DNA from: Pararhodobacter oceanensis
GTDB lineage: Bacteria; Pseudomonadota; Alphaproteobacteria; Rhodobacterales; Rhodobacteraceae
Assembly: GCF_003076755.1 (NCBI RefSeq)
Contig: NZ_QDKM01000008.1
Span: 48,647-112,646 of the forward strand
Length of the DNA: 64,000 nt
Direction of reading: 5' to 3'
A program made the translations under genes and the position numbers. Under the pieces are notes generated by a model. That model did no database searches, had not been told where the DNA came from, and worked only from the letters and a program-made list of their open reading frames with translations. How positions within the stretch are numbered: position 1 is the stretch's first letter; the number at the start of each line of letters is the position of its first letter. Shown one piece after another: positions 27,096 through 33,846 of the stretch.

Positions 27096-27162
27096 ATTTC
27101 AAAAAAATTGAGAAGTACCTGCGCGCGGCCTAATCTACTCCCAACACAGACAGGAGTGCATC

Positions 27163-28329
27163 ATGCCCGCTCAAAATCCGGTTTTTATCCCCGGCCCGAC
27201 GAATATGCCCGATTCGATCCGCAAAGCCTGCGATGTGGCGACCATCGACCACCGCTCACCGGCCTTTGCCAAGATGCTGCGCCCCGCCATCGCCGGCGTT
27301 CAGCGGGTGCTGAAAATGGAGACGGGCGAGGTGTTCCTGCTGCCCGCCACCGGCACCGGCGGCTGGGAAACCGCGATCACCAACACGCTGAACGCGGGCG
27401 ACAGGGTGCTGGCCGCGCGGTTCGGCATGTTCAGCCACCGCTGGATCGACATGTGCCAGCGCCACGGTTTGACTGTCGAGATCCTTGAAACCCCTTGGGG
27501 TGAGGGCGCCCCTTTGGCACGGATCGAAGCGGCGCTGAAGGCCGACAGCACCCACAAAATCAAAGCGGTTCTTGCCACCCACAACGAGACCGCGACCGGC
27601 GTGAAATCCGACATCGCAGGACTGCGCAAAGCGCTGGACGCGGCGGGGCATCCGGCCCTCTTGATGGTCGACGGCGTGAGTTCCATCGCCTCAATGCCCT
27701 TTGAGTTCACCGCTTGGGGCGTCGATATCGCCGTCGCGGGCAGCCAAAAGGGCTTTATGCTGCCCGCCGGTCTGGCGATTGTTGGCATGTCGCCCAAGGC
27801 CTTGACCGCTATGGAAAACGCCGACCTGCCGCGCACCTATTTCGACCTGCGCGACCAGCAAAAGGGCTACGCCGCTGGCGCCTACCCCTATACGCCGCCG
27901 GTCGGGCTGATCAACGGACTGGCCCATGCGATCACCCTGCTGGAAGACGAAGGCATCGAGGCGGTGTTCGCCCGCCACCACCGTCTCGCCGAGGGGGTGC
28001 GCCGCGCGGTGGCAGCCTGGGGGCTGACGCTCTGCGCGACATCGCCGGACCTCTATTCCGACACCGTCACTGCCGTGGTCGCGCCCGAGGGGTTTGATGG
28101 CACCGCCGTGGTGCAGCTTGCCGCCGAGAAATACGGCGTCGCCTTTGGCGTCGGCCTCGGCGAGGTCGCGGGGAAAGTGTTCCGCATCGGGCATCTGGGG
28201 ATGCTGTCGGATGTGATGATGCTGTCTGGTCTGGCCACCGCGGAAATGGTGATGGCGGATCTGGGTTGGCCGATCACGCTGGGCTCGGGTGTGGCGGCGG
28301 CGCAGGACTATTACCGCACGACCGCCTAG
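27163..28329 (+). CDS. bhcA: L-aspartate--glyoxylate aminotransferase BhcA
   Basis: PLP-dependent class V aminotransferase of 388 residues; first step of the beta-hydroxyaspartate cycle, moving the amino group of aspartate to glyoxylate to give glycine and oxaloacetate. The N-terminus NPVFIPGPTNMPDSIRKACD and the lysine in VAGSQKGFMLPAG (Lys196) match the serine/alanine-glyoxylate aminotransferase family; LMVDGVSSIASMPFEFTAWGVDIA contains the cofactor Asp. CAGGAG lies upstream of the ATG. The identification as BhcA rather than a generic serine-glyoxylate aminotransferase rests on the intact downstream bhcB-C-D order and the divergent bhcR. Confidence 0.93.
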   Translation: MPAQNPVFIPGPTNMPDSIRKACDVATIDHRSPAFAKMLRPAIAGVQRVLKMETGEVFLLPATGTGGWETAITNTLNAGDRVLAARFGMFSHRWIDMCQRHGLTVEILETPWGEGAPLARIEAALKADSTHKIKAVLATHNETATGVKSDIAGLRKALDAAGHPALLMVDGVSSIASMPFEFTAWGVDIAVAGSQKGFMLPAGLAIVGMSPKALTAMENADLPRTYFDLRDQQKGYAAGAYPYTPPVGLINGLAHAITLLEDEGIEAVFARHHRLAEGVRRAVAAWGLTLCATSPDLYSDTVTAVVAPEGFDGTAVVQLAAEKYGVAFGVGLGEVAGKVFRIGHLGMLSDVMMLSGLATAEMVMADLGWPITLGSGVAAAQDYYRTTA

Positions 28330-28337
28330 AGATTATT

Positions 28338-28360
28338 GAGTATTTTGGGCAAGATGAAGG
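28338..28360 (+). repeat. Leader motif before bhcB, copy 1
   Basis: This copy reads GAGTATTTTGGGCA then AGATGAAGG and includes the ribosome binding site of bhcB. A closely similar sequence stands directly before bhcD (30546-30571). The similarity is visible by eye; its frequency elsewhere in the genome cannot be judged from this window. Confidence 0.5.
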
Positions 28361-28369
28361 AACATTCCG

Positions 28370-29317
28370 GTGTATATCCCGAGCTTTGACGATGTTCTGG
28401 CCGCCGAGGCGCGGATCAAACCACATATCCGCCGCACGCCGGTGTTGCAGTCCGATTACCTGAATGCGCTGACCGGGGCGGAGTTGTTTTTCAAATGCGA
28501 GAACCTGCAAGAACCGGGCGCGTTCAAAGTGCGCGGCGCCTCCAACGCGGTGTTTGGTTTGAGCGAAGCACAGGCGGCGCGCGGTGTGGCAACCCATTCC
28601 TCGGGCAATCACGCGTCTTGCTTGAGTTACGCGGCGATGCGGCGCGGCATTCCCTGTCATGTGGTGATGCCAAGCACCGCCCCGCAAGCGAAAAAGGACA
28701 CCGTGCGGCGCTATGGAGGCAAGATCACCGAATGCGCCCCCTCGACCTCTGCGCGTGAAGAGACTTTCGCCAAAGTGCAGGCCGAGACCGGCGGTGATTT
28801 TGTCCATCCCTACAATGATCCGCGGGTGATCGCCGGTCAGGGCACCTGCGCGCTGGAACTGAATAGCCAAGTGCCGGATCTGGACGCGGTGATCGCACCG
28901 ATTGGCGGCGGCGGGATGATCTCGGGCACCTGTTTGACGCTGTCGAACATCGCGCCAAACACTAAAATCTACGCCGCCGAGCCCGATCAGGCCGATGATG
29001 CCGCGCGCAGCTTTCGCGCCGGTCATATCATCGCCGACGACGCACCCGAGACCATCGCCGACGGGCTGAAAGTGCCGCTCAAAGATCTGACATGGCATTT
29101 CGTGCAATCCCATGTCAGCGATATTCTGACGGCGTCGGAACCCGAGATTATCGATGCGATGAAGCTGATCTGGAAACGGCTGCGGATCGTGATGGAGCCG
29201 TCCAGCGCCGTGCCTCTGGCAACGATTCTGAAAAACCCTGACCTCTTTGCCGGCCAGCGCGTCGGCATCATCATCACCGGCGGCAATGTCGATCTCGACA
29301 GGCTGCCCTGGCAATAA
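28370..29317 (+). CDS. bhcB: Beta-hydroxyaspartate dehydratase BhcB
   Basis: PLP-dependent serine/threonine dehydratase-fold enzyme of 315 residues that removes water from beta-hydroxyaspartate to give iminosuccinate. The PLP lysine is Lys53 in EPGAFKVRGASNAV, the phosphate-binding loop is IGGGGMISG, and the substrate loop is SSGNHASCLSYAA. The start is GTG at 28370, supported by GAAGGA eight bases upstream and by the conserved N-terminus YIPSFDDVLAAEARIKPHIRRTPV. The 40-base gap after bhcA carries a GAGTATTTT..AGATGAAGG leader motif also found before bhcD. Outside this context it would be called threo-3-hydroxyaspartate ammonia-lyase. Confidence 0.92.
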   Translation: MYIPSFDDVLAAEARIKPHIRRTPVLQSDYLNALTGAELFFKCENLQEPGAFKVRGASNAVFGLSEAQAARGVATHSSGNHASCLSYAAMRRGIPCHVVMPSTAPQAKKDTVRRYGGKITECAPSTSAREETFAKVQAETGGDFVHPYNDPRVIAGQGTCALELNSQVPDLDAVIAPIGGGGMISGTCLTLSNIAPNTKIYAAEPDQADDAARSFRAGHIIADDAPETIADGLKVPLKDLTWHFVQSHVSDILTASEPEIIDAMKLIWKRLRIVMEPSSAVPLATILKNPDLFAGQRVGIIITGGNVDLDRLPWQ

Positions 29318-29327
29318 GGACCGCGCC

Positions 29328-30494
29328 ATGAGTGCTCATATTAACCTAGATGCTTATGAAGTCGGCTATGACATCCCCGCCAAACCGGGGATGCGTGAGG
29401 CCGATATCCAGACCCCCTGTCTGGTGCTGGATCTGGACGCGCTGGAGCGCAACATCAAGAAAATGGGCGATTACGCCAAAGCCCATAACATGCGCCACCG
29501 CGCCCATGGCAAGATGCACAAATCCGTCGATGTGCTGAAATTGCAGATGGAGTTGGGCGGCGCGGTCGGCGTGTGCTGCCAAAAGGTCTCGGAGGCGGAA
29601 GTCTTCGCGCGCGCCGGGATCAAAGAGATATTGGTCTCCAATCAGGTGCGCGATCCGGCCAAAATCGACCGCCTGGCGCGACTGCCGAAAATCAGCGGCG
29701 GCGAGGTGATTGTCTGTGTCGATGACGTGGCCAATGTCGCCGATCTCTCGGCAGCGGCGCAGAAACGTGGCACCGAACTGGATGTGTTCATCGAGATCGA
29801 CTGCGGCGCCGGGCGTTGCGGTGTGACCACCACCGAAGCGGTGGTCGAGATCGCCAAGGCCCTGCGCACGGCGGAGAATCTGACCTACCGCGGCATTCAG
29901 GCCTATCAGGGCGCGATGCAGCATATGGACAGTTTTGACGACCGAAAGGCGAAAATCGACGCCGCGGTGGCGCAGGTCAGCCACGCGATTGATGCGCTGA
30001 AGGCCGAGGGGATCGAAACCGATCTGGTCTCGGGCGGGGGCACGGGATCCTATTATTTCGAGGCCAATTCAGGCGTTTACAACGAATTGCAATGCGGCTC
30101 CTACGCCTTCATGGATGCCGATTACGGGCGCATTCTGGACCAAGACGGCAAGCGGATCGATGCAGGCGAATGGGAGAATGCGTTTTTCATCCTGACCTCG
30201 GTGATGAGCCACGCGAAGGCCGATAAAGCCATCGTTGACGCGGGGCTGAAGGCACAGAGTATCGACAGCGGGCTGCCGGTGATTTTTGGCCGCACCGATG
30301 TGGAATACGTCAAATGCTCGGATGAACACGGGGTGGTGGCGGACCCTTCGGGCGTGCTCAAGGTCAATGACAAACTGCGGCTGATCCCCGGTCACTGCGA
30401 CCCGACGGCCAATGTCCACGACTGGTATGTCGGTGTGCGCGGCGGGGTGGTCGAGACGGTCTGGCCGGTCTCGGCCCGCGGCAAGGCCTATTGA
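29328..30494 (+). CDS. bhcC: Beta-hydroxyaspartate aldolase BhcC
   Basis: PLP- and metal-dependent aldolase of 388 residues that joins glycine and glyoxylate into beta-hydroxyaspartate. It has the D-threonine aldolase / alanine-racemase-N fold: IQTPCLVLDLDALERNIKKM followed by the PLP lysine in RAHGKMHKS (Lys62), and GGGTGSYYFEA as the phosphate site. The C-terminal DSD1-type metal motif appears as HGVVADPSG and PGHCDPTANVHDWYV, with His and Cys ligands. ATG 29328 is preceded by AAGGA; the in-frame extension into bhcB is rejected. It starts 10 bases after bhcB. Confidence 0.93.
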   Translation: MSAHINLDAYEVGYDIPAKPGMREADIQTPCLVLDLDALERNIKKMGDYAKAHNMRHRAHGKMHKSVDVLKLQMELGGAVGVCCQKVSEAEVFARAGIKEILVSNQVRDPAKIDRLARLPKISGGEVIVCVDDVANVADLSAAAQKRGTELDVFIEIDCGAGRCGVTTTEAVVEIAKALRTAENLTYRGIQAYQGAMQHMDSFDDRKAKIDAAVAQVSHAIDALKAEGIETDLVSGGGTGSYYFEANSGVYNELQCGSYAFMDADYGRILDQDGKRIDAGEWENAFFILTSVMSHAKADKAIVDAGLKAQSIDSGLPVIFGRTDVEYVKCSDEHGVVADPSGVLKVNDKLRLIPGHCDPTANVHDWYVGVRGGVVETVWPVSARGKAY

Positions 30495-30502
30495 CCAAAG
30501 GT

Positions 30503-30523
30503 GAGGGGGCTATCTGCCCCCTC
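30503..30523 (+). promoter_or_regulatory. Intercistronic hairpin between bhcC and bhcD
   Basis: GAGGGGGC (30503-30510) and GCCCCCTC (30516-30523) form a perfect 8-bp stem with loop TATCT, starting 8 bases after the bhcC stop. No T-run follows (TTGCCTGCGG), so it is not a standard terminator. It may protect the bhcABC message from 3' decay or reduce readthrough to bhcD. Confidence 0.55.
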
Positions 30524-30545
30524 TTGCCTGCGGCAATTCACCCCC

Positions 30546-30571
30546 GAGGATATTTTTGGACAGATGAAAGG
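30546..30571 (+). repeat. Leader motif before bhcD, copy 2
   Basis: GAGGATATTTTTGGACA then GATGAAAGG resembles the sequence before bhcB (28338-28360) and again contains the ribosome binding site. Together with the preceding hairpin it forms an 80-base spacer between bhcC and bhcD. Confidence 0.5.
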
Positions 30572-30578
30572 GGCGCCG

Positions 30579-31538
30579 ATGTTTGTGGTTCCTGAACACA
30601 TGATTGCCGGTTTGTTGACGGCGGAGGACGCCTTTGCCGCGGTCGAGGCAGTGTTCGCGGCGATGGCCACGCTGGATGCCTATAACTTTCCGGTGGTGCG
30701 CGAGGCTCTGGGCGAGGGGCGGCAATACGGGTTCAAATCCGGGCTCGACCGCGCCGGTGGGGCGTTGGGCGTCAAGGCGGGTGGGTATTTTCCGGGCAAT
30801 GCGGCGCGGGGGGTGATTAACCATCAATCGACCGTGTTCCTCTTCGATCCCGAGAGCGGAATCCTGCAAGCGGCGGTGGGCGGCAACCTGTTGACCGCGC
30901 TGCGCACGGCGGCGGCCTCGGCGGTGTCGATTGACCGGTTGGCGCGCAAGGATGCACGGGTGCTGGGCATGGTCGGCGCGGGGCATCAGGCGGTGTTTCA
31001 ACTGCGCGCTGCGGCCAAGGTGCGGCAGTTCGAGCGGGTGATTGCCTGGAATTACCACCCCGAGATGTTGCCGCAACTGGCGACCGTCGCCGAAGAGCTG
31101 GGCCTGCCCTTCGAGGCGGTGCCGTTGGAGCGGATGGTCGAGGCGGATGTGATCATCACCATCACCTCGGCGCCTGAATTCTCGCTGGCATCGGCGCATG
31201 TCAGCGTGGGCACGCATCTGGCCTGTATGGGCACCGATACGATCGGCAAACAGGAGGTCGATCCGCAAATCCTCGCGCGCGCCGCCGTATTCACCGATGA
31301 GGTGGCCCAATCCTTGACGCTGGGCGAGGCGCAACATGCGGCGGCCGCGGGGTTGATTTCTGCGGGCGACATCACGCCCCTAGGCGCGGTGATCACCGGC
31401 GCCGCACAGGGCCGCACCAGTGACGCGCAGATCACCCTGTTTGACGGCACCGGCGTCGGGTTGCAGGACATCGCGGTGGCGGCAAAAACCGTCGAATTGG
31501 CCCGCGCGCGTGGGTTGGCGCTGGAAGTTGCGCTTTAA
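30579..31538 (+). CDS. bhcD: Iminosuccinate reductase BhcD
   Basis: NAD(P)H-dependent reductase of 319 residues from the ornithine cyclodeaminase/mu-crystallin family; it reduces iminosuccinate to L-aspartate and so closes the beta-hydroxyaspartate cycle. The N-terminal substrate domain carries GGALGVKAGGYFPGNAARGVINHQSTVFLFDPESG, with the family Lys in KAGG. The Rossmann region is LGMVGAGHQAVFQLRAA. ATG 30579 is favoured, with GAAAGGGG before it; ATG 30564 is in frame but overlaps that site. It is the last of the four core genes; a GAPDH-like gene follows after 48 bases. Confidence 0.92.
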   Translation: MFVVPEHMIAGLLTAEDAFAAVEAVFAAMATLDAYNFPVVREALGEGRQYGFKSGLDRAGGALGVKAGGYFPGNAARGVINHQSTVFLFDPESGILQAAVGGNLLTALRTAAASAVSIDRLARKDARVLGMVGAGHQAVFQLRAAAKVRQFERVIAWNYHPEMLPQLATVAEELGLPFEAVPLERMVEADVIITITSAPEFSLASAHVSVGTHLACMGTDTIGKQEVDPQILARAAVFTDEVAQSLTLGEAQHAAAAGLISAGDITPLGAVITGAAQGRTSDAQITLFDGTGVGLQDIAVAAKTVELARARGLALEVAL

Positions 31539-31586
31539 CCTGCCGGGCCGCCGCTCTATCGTCGCGAAAACGAAGGTGGGCATATC

Positions 31587-32567
31587 ATGCGGGTGATGAT
31601 TGACGGATTCGGGCGAATTGGGCGGACAGTGCTGCGCGCTTGGCTGCGCGGCGACTGGCCGCAGATCGAGGTGGTGGCGATTAATGACATCGCGCCCGCC
31701 GAGACCTGCGCCTATTTGCTGGAATATGACAGTGTTTTCGGCCCGCTAGAGGGCGGGGTAGAGGCGCGGGATGGCGCTCTTTTCGTCGGCGGGCGGCGCA
31801 TTCTGCTGACCCATACGGCGGATATTTCCGAGCTGGATCTGGCCGGTGTCGATCTGGTGATGGAGTGCACCGGCAAGACCGACGACCGCGCCGCCGCCGA
31901 GCGCGGGCTGCAGGCAGGTGCGCGCCGCGCGCTGATCTCGGGCCCCTCGGATGCGGCGGATATCACGCTGGTGATGGGCGCAAATGAGGAGCTTTTGGAG
32001 CCAGAGCACCGCATAGTCTCGAACGCCTCCTGCACGACCAACGCGCTGGCCCCGCTGGCGCGGCTGTTGGACGACGCGATCGGCATCAAGGCGGGCTGGA
32101 TGACCACGATCCACTGCTACACCGGCAGCCAGCCGACGATTGATGCGCCGCGCGGCCATGATCTGGCGCGCAACCGTGCAGCGGCGCTGTCGATGGTGCC
32201 GACGACGACCTCGGCGGGGGTATTGATGGGCCGCGTGCTGCCGTCGCTGGAGGGACGGATCGAATGCGCGGCGGTGCGCGTGCCGACGGCCAGCGTCTCG
32301 GCGGTGGATCTTTGCGTGTTGCCGAAAAGGACGGTGACCGCGGCCGAGGTCAACGCGGTCCTGCAAAAGGCGGGCGGAGTGATCGGCTGGACCGCGAAAC
32401 CCTTGGTCTCCTCGGATCTGCGCGCCCGCCCCGAAAGTATCGTGATGGCACTGCCGGAAACGCGGGTCACCACCGGCGGCATGCTGCGGGTCTTTGGCTG
32501 GTATGACAATGAATGGGGTTTCGCCTGCCGTATGCTGGATATGGCGCTGAAAATGCAGGAGAATTAA
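31587..32567 (+). CDS. Glyceraldehyde-3-phosphate dehydrogenase-family protein in the bhc gene string
   Basis: A 326-residue GAPDH-fold dehydrogenase with NAD-binding GFGRIGR near the N-terminus, cofactor-contact segment INDIAPAETCAYLLEYDSVFG, catalytic Cys in SNASCTTNALAPLARLLDD, general-base His in TIHCYTGSQPTID, and the C-terminal WYDNEWGFACRM. The residue four after the catalytic Cys is Ala, where the usual second Cys of CTTNCLAP stands. The segment between strands reads APRGHDLARNRAAALSMVPTTTSAGV, close to but not identical with glycolytic or erythrose-4-phosphate enzymes. An active enzyme is likely; its role beside bhcABCD is unknown. It may be a secondary gap gene for gluconeogenesis from oxaloacetate. 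Confidence 0.85.
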   Translation: MRVMIDGFGRIGRTVLRAWLRGDWPQIEVVAINDIAPAETCAYLLEYDSVFGPLEGGVEARDGALFVGGRRILLTHTADISELDLAGVDLVMECTGKTDDRAAAERGLQAGARRALISGPSDAADITLVMGANEELLEPEHRIVSNASCTTNALAPLARLLDDAIGIKAGWMTTIHCYTGSQPTIDAPRGHDLARNRAAALSMVPTTTSAGVLMGRVLPSLEGRIECAAVRVPTASVSAVDLCVLPKRTVTAAEVNAVLQKAGGVIGWTAKPLVSSDLRARPESIVMALPETRVTTGGMLRVFGWYDNEWGFACRMLDMALKMQEN

Positions 32568-32568
32568 A

Positions 32569-33345
32569 GTGACCACAGTGCAAGACGCCGCCGAAAAACT
32601 GGCGCAGGCCTTTGCCGAGAAGCGCCAAATCAAGCCGTTCTCGGATGATGATACGGGGTTTGATCTGGCCAACGGTTATGAGGTGCAGCGCGCCCTGACC
32701 GCAAAGCGCGTGGCCAGTGGAGCGCGTGAGATCGGTGTTAAGGTCGGCTTTACCAACACGCAAATCTGGTCACGCTTTGGCATCAAAGCGCCGGTGCACG
32801 GGCCGGTGTTCGACAACACACTGGCCACGGATCCGGCGGATATCAGCCGTTTTATGGAGCCGCTGATCGAGCCGGAAATCGTGCTGAGACTGGGCGCGAA
32901 ACCCTTTGCCTCGATGGAGGACGCCGAGCTGCTGGCCTGTGTCGAGGCGATCGCGCCGGGGTTCGAACTGGTGCATTCCATCTACCCCGACTGGCGTATC
33001 ACCGCAGCGGATTCGGTGGCCTCGGGCGCGATGCACGGGGCACTGGCGCTTGGTGAATTTGTGCCGGTTAGCGCCGATTGGGCCGAGGTGCTGACGCGGT
33101 TCAAGGTCGCGCTTCTCTGCGATGGTGAGTTGCGCGACGAGGGGCAGGCCAGCAACCTTTTGGGCAGCGGGCCGCTGGCGGTGCTGCGGCATTTGCTCGG
33201 CCTCAGCACCTGCCCGCCGCTGCCCGTCGGCGCGATCATCAGCACCGGCACCTTAACGCAGGCGCTGCCGATTGCCGCTGGCGAGACCTGGCAGGCGCGG
33301 TTTGACGGGTTGCCGCTGGCGCCGCTCGCGCTTCGATTGACCTGA
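32569..33345 (+). CDS. 2-keto-4-pentenoate hydratase / fumarylacetoacetate hydrolase-fold protein
   Basis: A 258-residue MhpD-like enzyme beginning with GTG 32569, one base after the dehydrogenase stop and preceded by CAGGAG. Conserved segments are IGVKVGFTN, the acidic metal-ligand region MEPLIEPEIVLRL, FELVHSIYPDWRITAADSVASGAMHGAL, and LLGSGPLAVLRHLLG with the terminal PVGAIISTGTLTQALPIAAGETW. Family members hydrate 2-oxopentenoates, decarboxylate oxalocrotonate or handle oxaloacetate tautomers. Placement after bhcD suggests it acts on a small 2-oxo or 4-carbon acid, but this is inference. No meta-cleavage genes are nearby. Confidence 0.8.
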   Translation: MTTVQDAAEKLAQAFAEKRQIKPFSDDDTGFDLANGYEVQRALTAKRVASGAREIGVKVGFTNTQIWSRFGIKAPVHGPVFDNTLATDPADISRFMEPLIEPEIVLRLGAKPFASMEDAELLACVEAIAPGFELVHSIYPDWRITAADSVASGAMHGALALGEFVPVSADWAEVLTRFKVALLCDGELRDEGQASNLLGSGPLAVLRHLLGLSTCPPLPVGAIISTGTLTQALPIAAGETWQARFDGLPLAPLALRLT

Positions 33346-33371
33346 CGCGCCGGCGAACAGGGCTTGGCCGG

Positions 33372-33758
33372 TTACTCGGGCGCGCGCTCGAGCATCCGGC
33401 CCAGCATCCGGCCCGCCATGATATGCACATGCAGATGCGGCACCTCTTGCACGCCGTCATTGCCCGCGTTCGAGATCACCCTGTAGCCATTCCCGCCCTC
33501 GCCCGGCTGCACGCCCAGATCCTTACAAACCTGCCCGATCGCCGCCACGTAGTCGGCGCGCTCGGCGTCGCTGGCTTCCAGCGCGAAATGGTCAAAGGTC
33601 ACATAGGGGCCCTTGGGGATCACCAGAATATGGTGCGGTGCCTGCGGGCGCACGTCATGGAACGCCAGCGAATGCTCGGTCTCCAGAACCTTGTTACAGG
33701 GGATTTCGCCGCGCAGGATTTTGGCGAAAATGTTGTTGGTATCATAGGCATAAGACAT
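33372..33758 (-). CDS. HIT-family protein (HINT-like nucleotide hydrolase)
   Basis: Small cytoplasmic nucleotide-binding hydrolase of 128 residues. It starts YDTNNIFAKILRGEIPCNKVLETE, the standard HINT N-terminus, and contains the histidine triad HLHVHI near residue 106. HINT proteins hydrolyse adenosine phosphoramidates. ATG 33758 has AAGGGTGA upstream; an extension to 33902 overlaps the next gene on the same strand and is rejected. It lies downstream of the aldehyde dehydrogenase gene and converges with the bhc gene string across 26 bases. Confidence 0.94.
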   Translation of the reverse strand: MSYAYDTNNIFAKILRGEIPCNKVLETEHSLAFHDVRPQAPHHILVIPKGPYVTFDHFALEASDAERADYVAAIGQVCKDLGVQPGEGGNGYRVISNAGNDGVQEVPHLHVHIMAGRMLGRMLERAPE

Positions 33759-33794
33759 GGTGTCACCCTTGGGATTAACAGGTTCCAAATGCAG

Positions 33795-33820
33795 GCGCGC
33801 CGCAAATTCAAGCGGCGCGC
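33795..33820. terminator. Hairpin between the aldehyde dehydrogenase and HIT genes
   Basis: A perfect 9-bp stem GCGCGCCGC/GCGGCGCGC with an 8-base loop lies 26 bases after the aldehyde dehydrogenase stop. No T-run follows on the minus strand, so termination would be inefficient or factor-dependent. Confidence 0.4.
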
Positions 33821-33846
33821 GTTGTCGTTGATCAGTGGCGCCGGCG

